NCBI RefSeq assembly: GCF_028389875.1
Contig: NC_084663.1
Location: forward strand, 116,321,301-116,385,300
Reading direction: 5' to 3'
From: Rhea pennata
Taxonomy: Eukaryota; Chordata; Aves; Rheiformes; Rheidae
DNA length: 64,000 bases
Shown here: piece after piece, positions 11,801 through 21,800 of the stretch
How positions within the stretch are numbered: the first letter of the stretch is position 1
Layout: every line of letters starts with the position of its first letter
Program-made: the position numbers and the translations under genes
Notes under the pieces: model-generated
The model's input: the letters and a program-made list of their open reading frames with translations, nothing else
The model's database searches: none
Told to the model about the DNA's origin: nothing

Positions 11801-13921
11801 TGGAATTTCCAGAAGCTGCAAACCAACTTGCAGCTTGAGGCTAAAATTATAATGGAAAGTCCTGATGGAGAACTGACTCTAAACAAAAGTGATGAACTAA
11901 TGTCATAAATATGGAAAGGTACTGAATAAGATACTGAATAAACTTGAATAGTCATTCCTAGTACTGATCAGAACTTAACTAGCATTTGATGTATCCCTTG
12001 TTGACCTATCACTTGGCAAACTGCTTTTACTAATCCTATTTAAACAAAAAGTCTGATTGCAGCCGCTTGTAGAATAGTGGATTTGTGATGCATGTTAAAA
12101 GCTTTAAGCATAGCAGCAGTGCTTGTACCAAACCTTGTACGCACAAAAAGATTGTTTCAACTAATTGAGAGCATCTCTCTGAACAAAGGAAAATATCCTT
12201 TAATAGGTAAACTTGGAGGAAATTCTTGGTTTGCCATATGAGTTGTATAGCATCAGCTTGCCTTGCTAGGAGCCATGGTGTTCTTTTCCCACAGTTTTGA
12301 TTAACCTTTTGATTTAAAATTCAGTCTTAAAGAGAACTTGATCAGATCTCTTGAACTAAGTATTAATAGTGGATATGTAGAATAACTGGTGATGTTGATC
12401 ATAGGTCATAAAATGGGTAAGGTTGGAAGGGACCTCTGGAGATCATCTAGTCCAACCCCCCTGCTCAAGCAGGGTCACCTAGAGCATGTTAGGCAGAGTT
12501 GCATCCAGGCAGGCCTTGAAGATCTCCAGAGGAGGAGCAACAAGGACCCTGCCTTGCTGAAGCCTGGCTTGAACCAGAGACCTTTAGATCTGCAGTCTAA
12601 TGTTCTCCCAGTTGAGCTAATTCAGTTAAATGAATGTTCAGCTCAAGGTGGTGGAGGACCTCAGTATGATAAATGTGAATGTTGTATTGGCCAGACCATC
12701 ATTTAGGGTTTTCAGTGTACCAAGTTTTCTGTAAGTTTGTCTGTTTCTTTGTCCACTTGTTCATAGGCATGTGGGAGACCTTGGCAATGTGACTGCTAAA
12801 GGAGGAGTGGCAGAAGTCGAAATGGAAGATTCAGTCATTTCTCTTAGTGGACCATATAGCATCGTTGGACGTACCATGGTGGTAAGTGATTTGATGCCCA
12901 CTTAGATGCTTTGCAGAACTCTAGAGCAGTCTTGTAAGCCACTGCTAGAGGCTTGTGCCTGGTGGGTTTTATGTAAATAGCAGCTCAGCTTCCATTGTGG
13001 AAAGGTTCTTCAAAGCTTTGCCTGAAGATGTTAATATCACAGTAATAAATTACCATAGTGATATATTACACTTGCTGCGTGGCTTGCTGAGGGTATTCCT
13101 CTGAATTTAACCTTACTTCCTTCAGCTGAGTGATGAAAGCTTCCTTATTTGAGGAAACAGCTGGCAGTCTGGCCCAAGTGCTGTGTCACTGCAAGGCATG
13201 ACAGTAGCACTTCAGGGCTGTGTTCCCTATGACTGTTCTAATGGCTGCTGGCTTAATTGCCCCATGGCCTCCCTGGGGGAAAGAGGGAGAAAGGAAGAAA
13301 GGATGTGGCTGATGGGATTAACAAGCCTGTGGACTTGACAATAGATGAGTGTCCTCAGTCTGGTTTCCCCTGGGACATCAGTGTTTGCTGAGACCACTCT
13401 ACTCTTGCTGCATCAAACATGGGCTTGGACTGATGACCAAGTAGCTGAGATGTGTAGTGTAACACTTGTAAAGGAGCAGCCAGGGCACTGTGCCTTTGCC
13501 ATAACCCAGCCTTGCCGTGTAGGGATGAACTTGAATTTGGAGTCAATGTTTGTTTTGGGTGAGTTGTAACACTTTTGAAACTTGGGTTTTTGCTAACTTG
13601 CTGTTCAAAAAGTAGCCTTCAACTGAATTTTAGTACAAGTCTAAAGCTTGGCATTCAGGGATACAGTTGAAAGAACCAGTCAATTATGTATACTTTGCAG
13701 ACAGCTGGCAATGCTACTTCTTGCTCTTAGTACTAATGTGAACAGCTGTGAAATGTTGATTATTAGTGATGTAATAACATGGATTAAGATATCTTCAATT
13801 CTCTTTTTAGGTCCATGCAAAATCTGATGACCTGGGTAAAGGGGGAGATAATGAGAGCAAATTAACTGGAAATGCTGGACCTCGTTTAGCTTGTGGTGTA
13901 ATTGGAATAGCAAAGTGCTAA
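8809..13921 (+). CDS. SOD1: Superoxide dismutase [Cu-Zn], complete gene, 5 exons
   Basis: The enzyme turns superoxide into oxygen and hydrogen peroxide in the cytosol and mitochondrial intermembrane space. Coding exons: 8809-8883, 9582-9675, 10201-10270, 12767-12881 and 13811-13921 (TAA at 13919-13921). They total 465 nt, or 154 residues, the usual length. Counting Met as 1, copper ligands are His47, His49, His64 and His120. Zinc ligands are His64 (bridging), His72, His81 and Asp84. The structural disulfide is Cys58-Cys146 and the active-site arginine is Arg143. The loop motif [13 protein letters not shown] and the tail [15 protein letters not shown] are intact. The ATG was chosen because [13 protein letters not shown] is the family N-terminus. 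Introns 2-4 are GT-AG; intron 1 is GC-AG. Oddities: Cys38 where chicken and human have Gly, and Ser111 where they have the free Cys (human Cys111). The C-terminus is Lys-Cys, as in chicken. The protein should be active. Confidence 0.97.
8942..8952 (-). promoter_or_regulatory. Antioxidant response element-like site in SOD1 intron 1
   Basis: TGCTGAGTCAT on the + strand reads ATGACTCAGCA on the - strand. This matches the ARE core RTGAYNNNGC and the extended NFE2/NRF2-small MAF site. It lies 59 bp into intron 1, still within the CpG island. Control by NRF2 or BACH is inferred from the motif and from known ARE control of antioxidant genes. Confidence 0.5.
9582..9675 (+). CDS. SOD1: SOD1 exon 2 (residues 26-57)
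   Basis: Begins after the acceptor CTGAAG at 9580-9581 with Gly-Asn-Gly-Pro-Val-Lys and ends within the codon for Gly57 before GTAAG. It carries copper ligands His47 and His49 and the unusual Cys38. An ATG at 9552 upstream is intronic. Confidence 0.95.
10201..10270 (+). CDS. SOD1: SOD1 exon 3 (residues 57-80)
   Basis: 70 nt, the same size as human exon 3. The acceptor is CTGTTTCAG and the donor GTGAGT. It encodes the zinc loop with Cys58, bridging His64 and zinc ligand His72. Confidence 0.95.
12397..12626 (-). mobile_element. SINE-like chimera: tRNA-Phe-derived head plus CR1 3' tail
   Basis: Read on the - strand, 12626-12556 is a tRNA-like head of 71 nt. It has an intact A box (TAGCTCAACTGG), a B box (GGTTCAAGCC), a perfect 5-bp anticodon stem TTAGA/TCTAA, and 5 of 7 acceptor-stem pairs. 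It follows vertebrate tRNA-Phe(GAA) along its length; many differences are CpG-decay transitions, and the anticodon triplet now reads GCA. After a linker of about 11 nt, 12544-12397 matches the 3' end of CR1 in sense orientation, closely resembling the tail of the CR1 copy at 31.2-31.9 kb in this window. Head, tail and total length fit a CR1-mobilised SINE. It sits in SOD1 intron 3, antisense to the gene. A chance tRNA pseudogene beside a truncated CR1 is the alternative. Confidence 0.72.
12556..12626 (-). pseudogene. tRNA-Phe-like head of the SINE (not a working tRNA)
   Basis: The cloverleaf can be folded but is degenerate: one D-stem mismatch, two acceptor mismatches and a T loop one nucleotide short. 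The anticodon loop is CTGCAGA instead of the CTGAAGA of tRNA-Phe. The pol III internal promoter boxes remain recognisable. Decoding function is unlikely. Confidence 0.7.
12767..12881 (+). CDS. SOD1: SOD1 exon 4 (residues 80-118)
   Basis: Acceptor TTCATAG, donor GTAAGT. It encodes [11 protein letters not shown] with His81 and Asp84, and Ser111 in the segment GPYSIVGRT. It is 3 nt shorter than I recall for human, matching the one-residue-shorter loop after Thr89-Ala90. Confidence 0.95.
13811..13921 (+). CDS. SOD1: SOD1 exon 5 (residues 119-154 and stop)
   Basis: Acceptor TTTTTAG. Encodes Val119-His120 (copper ligand), the electrostatic loop [11 protein letters not shown], Arg143, Cys146 and the Lys-Cys C-terminus, then TAA. 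Confidence 0.95.
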   Translation, partial: VHAKSDDLGKGGDNESKLTGNAGPRLACGVIGIAKC

Positions 13922-14400
13922 GTATTGTTCCTGAAGTGCTTAAGATGACAGTGAGAAATGGGCTGTATTTCATTGCAAATGCTGTATCTGGCCTTGTTCA
14001 AGAAAGATTTACAGCTTAATCTCATTACTACTTTGCATTCTGAGTATCAGTGAAACTGGTGAAGACTGACTTAATTTTGTACAATGTATATTGCAATTAA
14101 AGTGACCCTGATGGAATGTCTTTGTAGTCTTCTGCTAAAGCTTCTGCTTTAATCATTAAGTATAATCTTCACTAACTGGAACTTTTGTTCTGTGTAATGG
14201 AAGATGTTTAATAGTGACCACAAATGCTGAACACTAAAATTTAGTATTGTGTAATTTGATCACCCTTATGAGCTCTAGCAAGACTACTCACCAAAGAGCA
14301 GTAAACACTGTATGCACTGGGGCTTCCTCCTGGCAGAGTTACAGCATTGTAGGTTTCAACCTCACCTAATAAATGTGCTGGGCAAATACATCTTGGTCTT
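13922..14400 (+). other. SOD1: SOD1 3' UTR with two poly(A) signals
   Basis: ATTAAA at 14096-14101 is followed by a GT-rich stretch and would give a 3' UTR of about 200 nt. AATAAA at 14368-14373 would give about 470 nt. Alternative poly(A) sites are known for SOD1 in other vertebrates, so both may be used. Confidence 0.6.
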
Positions 14401-16395
14401 GCTGTCTGTGGTGGGGGTGGGGAGCTACCTGCTTACTCTCAGTAGAGAGTAAGGATACAGGGCTGGACTTTCTCATGCCAGTAGTCAATTTGCAGGACAC
14501 TACCAGCATCCAACAAATCACTCCTAGTCAGTAACCCAGGACCGACTAAAACCTTTACTTGATCAGTATGGTCAATAGTAAGGAGAATGCATGATTTCTG
14601 TAGTAGTACTCCAGATTTTGTGGCAGTACCTGATGTTCTCTGCATGTTACAGTTGGGTTGCATTTACCTAAGGACAACTTCTTGTTTCAAGAAATACTAT
14701 CTTGCTGTAAAGTGTAATGGTATAAACACTTAAGATGATTGAATGCGACTGCAGAATTAGAGTGTGTGTGGGGGTGGGGAGAGGCAGGGCTTAAGCATAT
14801 AGAACAGTTAGGGTCCAGCATGCATCCCTATGCCTTATCTTCAGGACCTTAGCTTCATATGGTTGGATTGTTCTGGGCAGATGTAGAGACCTCCCATCAG
14901 AAAAACCAGGGCTGTTGCGCAGTACAGATTTTTGATGCAGTAGTCAATGACGCCTTTCTTGAGGCTATGCATCTAGCAGTGTCTAGTTGGGGGACAGGTC
15001 TTTGATTAAAAGTTGTATGGCCAGAAGTCCCATATTTAAATTTGTAAGGCCTTTCAGCAGTGTAATTACTGTGTAATAGTGCCACTTTTTTAATATATAC
15101 ACATCTTAAAAAGACTTAAATCTGTTCAATAGAAAATTATTAATTTTAATGAAGACTTGTATCAACATTCCTTTGTATCTTGTACATAAATGATATTAAT
15201 GGAAGTAGTTGGTTGTTATTTTAGGCACCTGAAGTCCAGTGTAGCATGTTACAAATGGAATGGCTCTTAGTATAGCAAGAATATTGTAAAAACACTTCAA
15301 ACTTACATTCATTGTAAGTGGCAAACAATCGTGTGTATAGTTTCTACCCACCTGAATATTTTCCAGTGGATTAGTGTATACTCTGAATAGCTGTAGCAGC
15401 AGAATTAAGATAGTGAATGCGTATTTCATGTCACTTAGCATCACAGGCTGCTGAATACTTTGAACACAATTCAAACACCACCACCATTGCCTCTTCTGTT
15501 TACATTTTAGAAGCTTAGGAGACAGTTATGTTGCCTTTCCTCTCTCTCAAAGGGGAAATAATAGCAAGTACTAGATTGAAGTACTATGCTCATGTCTTCT
15601 CCCAGCTGTTCTCAATGCTGAACCTTTTTTTTTTGTAGGTTTTTTTTTTTTTTGAAGTCTCATGTGTATACAGATATTAACCAAATAATAGAGAACAGAT
15701 TTTAAGGTAAACTGCCTGATGGCAGATTAGCTTAGAAGTCAGTGCTGTATTTTAAACTGTAGAGGTAATGTTCTATGTACAAGCAAATTCTGGCAAGCAT
15801 TGGTTCAGTAATCAAGACATTAATTGCTCACGTTGGAAGAACTGTAGTGCCCATTATTAGCAATGGATGTTTAAATTGAGCTTACTACTTAACCTTTAGT
15901 ACAAACTTCTGGACTGTCTTTCTTTAAAGCCAAAATTTGATAGTTAATACAAACGTAGGATATAGTTATGCTCGTGATACCTTAAAGATGAAGCTTTCCC
16001 AATATGTGTCATTACAAAACTACTGATTCAGAAGTAAGAAACCATTCTGCAAGTGGCACTCACAACTTTTCCTGGGTAGTGTTTTCAGCCTCTTAAAGGG
16101 TAGTAGTGAAAATGTGAGGTGGCATTTGCACAAGCTGTTAACAGATAAGCCTTCCATCTCCTTCGTTCTTGTCTTCAAATCTTTTAATAAAGTGTATTCA
16201 ATAAAAAAAATCCTATCTCCTTACAGAATTATGGCAGTTGTTACTAAAACAGTCTTAAACTTAAGACATAAACATCTGGTTTTGTATGAAAAAAGTTAGT
16301 TCCACTGGCCCAGCATGAAACAAACGTTAAGGTCACAAGTTTTAACACATGGAAGTTGAGTTCACTACAAGTATGTAAACAGTTTTTTTTCTCTC
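14374..16395. other. Gap between convergent SOD1 and SCAF4
   Basis: No coding region recognised. It holds a short perfect hairpin at 14432-14453 (9-bp stem, 4-nt loop) just after the distal SOD1 poly(A) signal, and T-runs near 15626-15654. Part of it may be distal 3' UTR of either gene. Confidence 0.5.
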
Positions 16396-18017
16396 TTTAT
16401 TCTGCTATTGCAAGAACATAAAAATATATGTCCTCTCCCCCATCAGTAACTCTATATTTGCCTTCCCACCCTATGCCCTCCCCCAGAAAAAAACCCTCTG
16501 CCGCAGAGCAGCTATGAAAAAGTACTGATGTAAGAAAGCAGCTGCCCTTCATTTTGGGGAAAAACCCCAACTTTAAATGTAGAACACACCTATCTTGAGG
16601 AGAAAAAATATGCACAGGATTCATACAATTTTTCCACTACACTTCTAGAGTATAACAAGCTTCAACTGAATGTCTGGTGCAATCTGAGCCTCATCTTCTG
16701 GTGCATGGGCTAATCAATAAGAGAATATGTCTAAACACTGAATTTCAAGGGCTCTGTGACTCTGCACGATTTCATGTAACAGTCTCTTAAAACTGTTTGC
16801 ACCTGAAGGGTAAACTACTAGAACTAGTATTTGCCCTCTTAAAATTTGACAAAAGTATTTAAATGATACGGAGAGAAGGTGGCAAAACTTACACAAATAC
16901 AAGAATATGCATTCGTTTTCCATCAGTTTGATAGGTACAACACTGAGTAAAAATTTTAAACCTACCTCTTGCTGGATTACAGGAGGTAGATATCGTTAAC
17001 ACAGACAACAGTAACAGCCTAGATTTGTGTGAATGAACAGGCAGCATTTTAAAATCCTTAAGCACCCTCCCACTTCCCTACCTTTTCCCGGCCCCATTTA
17101 AAAAAAATAGGTTAGCATTTTATATTGTGATTTGGTGTCTTTGATTTCTCTTCCAGCCCACTTTCCAAAAAGCATCAATGAATAACAAGTACAAAAGATG
17201 CTGAACTGGTGTGCTTCCTAGCCCACCACACACAATAATTTTATAACATTACAAGCAGAGCAGACTATGTCTGAAGGTGTCCACTTTTTAAAAAAGGCTA
17301 ATTAGGGAACCATTTACCACAGAACCAATTGGAGGGAAAAAAGAAAAAAGAAAAAAACCTTGATTGCAAACATAAACAGTTACCTCTTCAATTAACATTT
17401 TAAAACCACTAACTTTTACCTAGTATGGTCAAGTAGATCATTAAAATGCAGCAATCTAAAAATCAAAATGACTATTACAAATAAAAATTTGCTTCTGTGA
17501 ATAGCTACACAAACAGATGTATTTCTTTTAACAAATATAAACAAAACAGTCTAATTTAGACTCCAGTACAGCATTAACAGTTCAAACTTTAAGATGTTGA
17601 ACAATCCTTTTCCACTTCAGTGCAGTGTAGGAAGAATAGCACACATTAAAGTTTGTTACGAAAATAGAGTTTATTAAAAACACATCCCTATTGTTTCGAG
17701 GAGCTTTCACCGTTACCTTTTCTTAAATTAAAAAAAAAATAGAAAGCACTTCTACTTCTGATTTGTAAACTTTTTAAAGTCAAAACTTTAAAAAAGTTAC
17801 AGCAAAAATGGGTAATATTTTAATCATATCTTCAGTATTTTGTGTTATGTTGTGGCTATTTTAAATAGAAGGGAAGCAATCAAATTGCTTACAATTCCCC
17901 ACCAACTACTGAGGGGCTGTGATATAAGCAGAAGCAAGTATAATACAGCAGACTGTACAACTCTAAAGCTCTACACTCCAACAAATGTCACTGTCTGATT
18001 TTGACAAGTTCCAGTCT
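16396..18017 (-). other. SCAF4: SCAF4 3' UTR with poly(A) signals
   Basis: On the - strand AATAAA occurs at 17670-17675 (about 345 nt past the stop) and again at 16396-16401 (about 1.6 kb past the stop); ATTAAA is at 17819-17824. The stretch is AT-rich without coding potential. Which signal is used cannot be decided from sequence; the proximal AATAAA is the simplest choice. Confidence 0.55.
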
Positions 18018-18853
18018 CTAACGAGGAGCCTCCGCAACTGAGCCAATATCCTTCTCGGCTTGTTCCACAGATGAGGTAGCCTCAGGTGTTAACTCTTCAT
18101 CAGGTTTTACACCCATAGGTTCAGACTCTCCTTTAGTAAGTTCTGAAACAATGTCTGCGTCTTCCATTTTGCCACTGTGAGACTCATGGTTTTTGTCACC
18201 ATCTGCCCTGTCTGTCATCTCAGGTTTCTCCTTTCCTCGGTTTTCTTCCTTGTCTCTACGAGACTCCCGATCTCTAGAATCTCTGTCTCGATGGCCACTG
18301 GAGCGCCTGTTTCTGTCCTCCAAGTCTCTGTGTCTGTCACGCTCAGGGCTTCTCCTTCCCCACTCTCTCCTCTCACGATTACCGAGGCGCTCGTGGTCTC
18401 TGTCATCGTTGCGGTTACCGTAGCGCTCGCGATCGTTTTCTACCCGATTTCCAAAAGATCTCCTTCCAAACCTCTCCTGGTCTCTGTTAGGAGTGAAAGT
18501 CTGCCTATCATTCCTGAACTGCCTTCCATCCCTATTCTCCTCCGGGCCGCCCGGTCCTCCGCTGCCTGGCATCCCCCCAGGTCTCACGAAATGCCCGGGG
18601 GGTGGGAACGGGGTTTTCATTCCGTGAGGGGGAGGCATCCCAAAGCCCCCTGGCCCAGGCGGGGGGCCTCTGTGCATCATGTGGGGAGGCATGTGTCGCG
18701 GTGGCATCAAGGGAAACCGCTGCAGAGGCGGCGGGGGCATCCCTGGCGGTCGCTGGAGGGGTATCAAACCAGGCCGGGCTCCTAAGAGGCCAGTGGATGG
18801 AGTCTGCAGCCCAACGACCGGAGCTGGTGGGGGTGGCGCAACTGCTTGAGTAC
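18018..18853 (-). CDS. SCAF4: SCAF4 exon 20: Pro/Gly/Arg-rich C-terminus
   Basis: Encodes the end of the protein from [14 protein letters not shown] to SVAEAPR and TAG (18018-18020). It contains [36 protein letters not shown] and a long Arg/Asp/Glu-rich tail. The open frame continues upstream into intron 19 and looks like a signal peptide there, but the acceptor (CTGTTGCAG, AG at 18854-18855) and codon phase place the exon start at 18853. The Gln/Pro run that human SCAF4 has (from memory) between GRQ and FRND is absent. Confidence 0.95.
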
Positions 18854-21800
18854 CTGCAACAGACAAACACACACACACAAATAAAAATAAAAATAAAAGC
18901 CACGGGTTGACAGGCAGGAGCAGCAGCATTTTTACAGGCTCAGGAGTTCTATTTGGAACTGTCTCCTGAAACAAGTAACGGGTGAGGGTGGGGGTGCATG
19001 CATCAAACCACTTGCTGGTTTAATGAGAAACTTAACTTACTGCAAAGAGAACATATAGATTTTATGCTGATATTTGTTTTACACTAAAAGTAATTAATAC
19101 TCAAACGGATAAACTACTCATCCTAAAGGCTTCACCTGTGAAGAAGCAGTTGCCATTTTGCAGGTAGAGCTCTCAAGCACAGTTCACTGCTGTGCTTTTG
19201 TCAGCTGGCTCCTGACTGTACACCTTCCTAATAAATTATGCTTTCCCTGTTTCCTAATTAATTAAGACATTGCATCTCCTTTAGCTAACCTTAAAAAAAA
19301 AGCTTTCCCCCATATTATAAACATGTCCACATCATATCATCTGGTGATAATACTTGAGGTTGGACCTGGGTCAACAGCAAGATTTTCAAAGTGCAGAAGA
19401 GGCAGCGGATACAAACTAAGCCATGAAGCCAGCGTGAAGGTCAGAACAGGACAGTGGGAGGAAACAGATTATGAACAGCTCAATTTACCATTCCAGGCCA
19501 AATGGCTACAATAAAGTTTAGTTTTAGTAAACTGAACCTTGCAATGTAAACTAAAAAGAAAGAAAACATCAAAGTTTTGGACATTTTTAATGCAGTTTTC
19601 CATCCGTCACAGCACATACCCAAGGCCAACTAGTTTCCATTTGTACACCTGGACTCTTGTTTAGCATGGTCCTCAGGAGAGTTAAAAAAAAAAAAAATCT
19701 AAAACCCCCCACTCTCAAAACACGCTGTTTGCGGTTGCTCAGCCCAATGCCTGTTGACATCAACACAAGCAGCAGCGAATCAAAACGAACTGAAGAGTCC
19801 TCAGCTCCAGAGGAGTACTTCATCCAAAGCACTGTGCGCAAGCCTGTCACGCATGTCTGCTTTTGTTTCAACTGGTAACACTACTGTCTCATCTTCCGCG
19901 TGGCTTTTAAATTGGCTGTGCCCCATGCTCTTCTGCTCACTAGCAGTCATATTTACCTGCAAATAAGCCCCACATCTGAGAAAGCACATGAGCAGAACAC
20001 GTGTTTTTGTTTTTAAACGTGACTGCCACAATTCATTAGAAACCATCAACAGTTCTTAGGAGAACAAGCGAAAAAAACCATCTCTCCTCTCTCTTCTAAG
20101 AAGTTTGTTGAGACCATAAAGAATGCTTTATTTCTGACTCTATCAATTAAAAATGAAAGTTAAGAATACAGGTTACATACAATTTTGTAACTCCTATCCC
20201 TGGTAAAAGTGAAACTTCAAACAGCTATGTAAACTAATACACACTAGTACTAAATATTTAGCGAAGTATCATCACTGAAAACTTCACTTTGATTTCAACT
20301 TAATGAGTAAAATGGAGCAGATATCCCAACTAAAGTTTCACTCATTTGCAAGGCTTCTCCTCAGCAACTTATTTAGCAGTTCTATCCCAACTAAGCTTGA
20401 GCCTCCTGAAAAATGCATTTAATGCCTTTCACTACACCACTTCTTACACTAAATTACTCCCAGAACCTTCTCCAGCAGAAACCTTTTGATCTTAATGCCC
20501 TTTATATTCACATTGGAAGGAAATTATATATTGCTGATCAGTAAGTAGAGCTTAGGTAGCAAAGACATCAATATTCTTCCAGTCCATGGTATCATCTTAC
20601 CTTCCCCTCCAAGCAGTCACTTCTAAGACAGGATATGCTACATCAACGCTCTTTTGACAGAAATGATCAACCACCAACAGTTTACTTTTTGCTTTTCTTT
20701 TTTAATTTTAAAATGAGCAGCCCACCCCTGCTCTTGCATTCCAAAGCAGGGCAATAAACCACCTACTTTAAACTCCTTCGTGTAACTTCATACTGTGCAG
20801 ATCTGACGAGACAGACATATGGCTAGTGAAGTCTTCCAAGAATTTTATTTTGCTCATTTTTAGACTTGGGGATATTCTTGCTTTTATATTGCAATTTTTT
20901 TCCTCCAGAAGATTTAGTAAAGCATAAAGGCATAACTGATACACCACAAGTCAAAGAGGGTAAGCGAATACTTTTGCTCTATGGCAATAGAGTAGGTGAG
21001 TGTATGAAAGCATGAATGTGAAGTGTGAAGAAGATATTTTTAAACAAGTACCAGTAATTTAACATCTCAATCTTATTTCCACACAAAATTAACCATAGAA
21101 GAAATGTAAAGGTACCTAGAAACCACTCTCTTTCAATCAGGACTGCATCATTTGGGCAGCTGAACAATTTTTATTTTAAATAAATCTACTTAAGTTTTTA
21201 GGTCGTAGTACTCTGTAGAAAGTACTACTAGTTTCTTTACAGTGCTGACAAGTCAGGCACTAGTTAAAAATTTACTCCAGAAGAACTGTCCAGAAACACA
21301 TCCAAGTTTACTGAAAGTTAATGGCACAGACTGCATGTGCAATTTAAGATCCCTGTTATCTCAGAAAGACACTTAGGTAAAATTTATTCAAGTTTCTCAA
21401 ACTTGAAAAGAAATACTAGAGCTCCTAGAGAAGAAATAAAAGGATTTAATGACCATCTCATACATGCGCAGACAAGTGATACAATATATCTGCCCCAGCA
21501 CATATTTGTTCCTAAGTGCAAGTCTTTCCAAAACCTTTTCTTCTTGCTAATGGAATCTCCATCCATCCATTTCACCAACTGTTCATTCTGCATGACTTAG
21601 TTAAGACATGGCTTTTATTACTGGTCTTATAATGCTCAGACCTTGCACCTAATATGTTAAGTTCATTTCGTTCAAATGTGTAAAACTATACATTGCTTCC
21701 ACAACTTATTTCTATTTGTGACTTTTACCAGCAATGCATGCTGTAAGGTCCTCAGAACTCAAGAAATGTGTTTAATATGAAGAGCTCAGATATAAATATA

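Noticed and set aside
12556..12626. A functional tRNA-Cys(GCA) gene
   Set aside because: The anticodon triplet suggests Cys, but the rest follows tRNA-Phe. The stems are mismatched, the T loop is short and the unit is joined to a CR1 tail, so it is a SINE-type head or pseudogene.
18177..18785. A 202-residue + strand frame opposite SCAF4 exon 20
   Set aside because: Mirror of the Arg/Asp-rich coding strand, whose codons rarely give stops on the opposite strand.
18854..18974. An open frame upstream of SCAF4 exon 20 that looks like a signal peptide with a leucine/phenylalanine-rich core
   Set aside because: It is translated intron 19: the hydrophobic run comes from the T-rich repeat and pyrimidine tract before a good acceptor at 18854-18855, and the codon phase joins exon 19 exactly at 18853.
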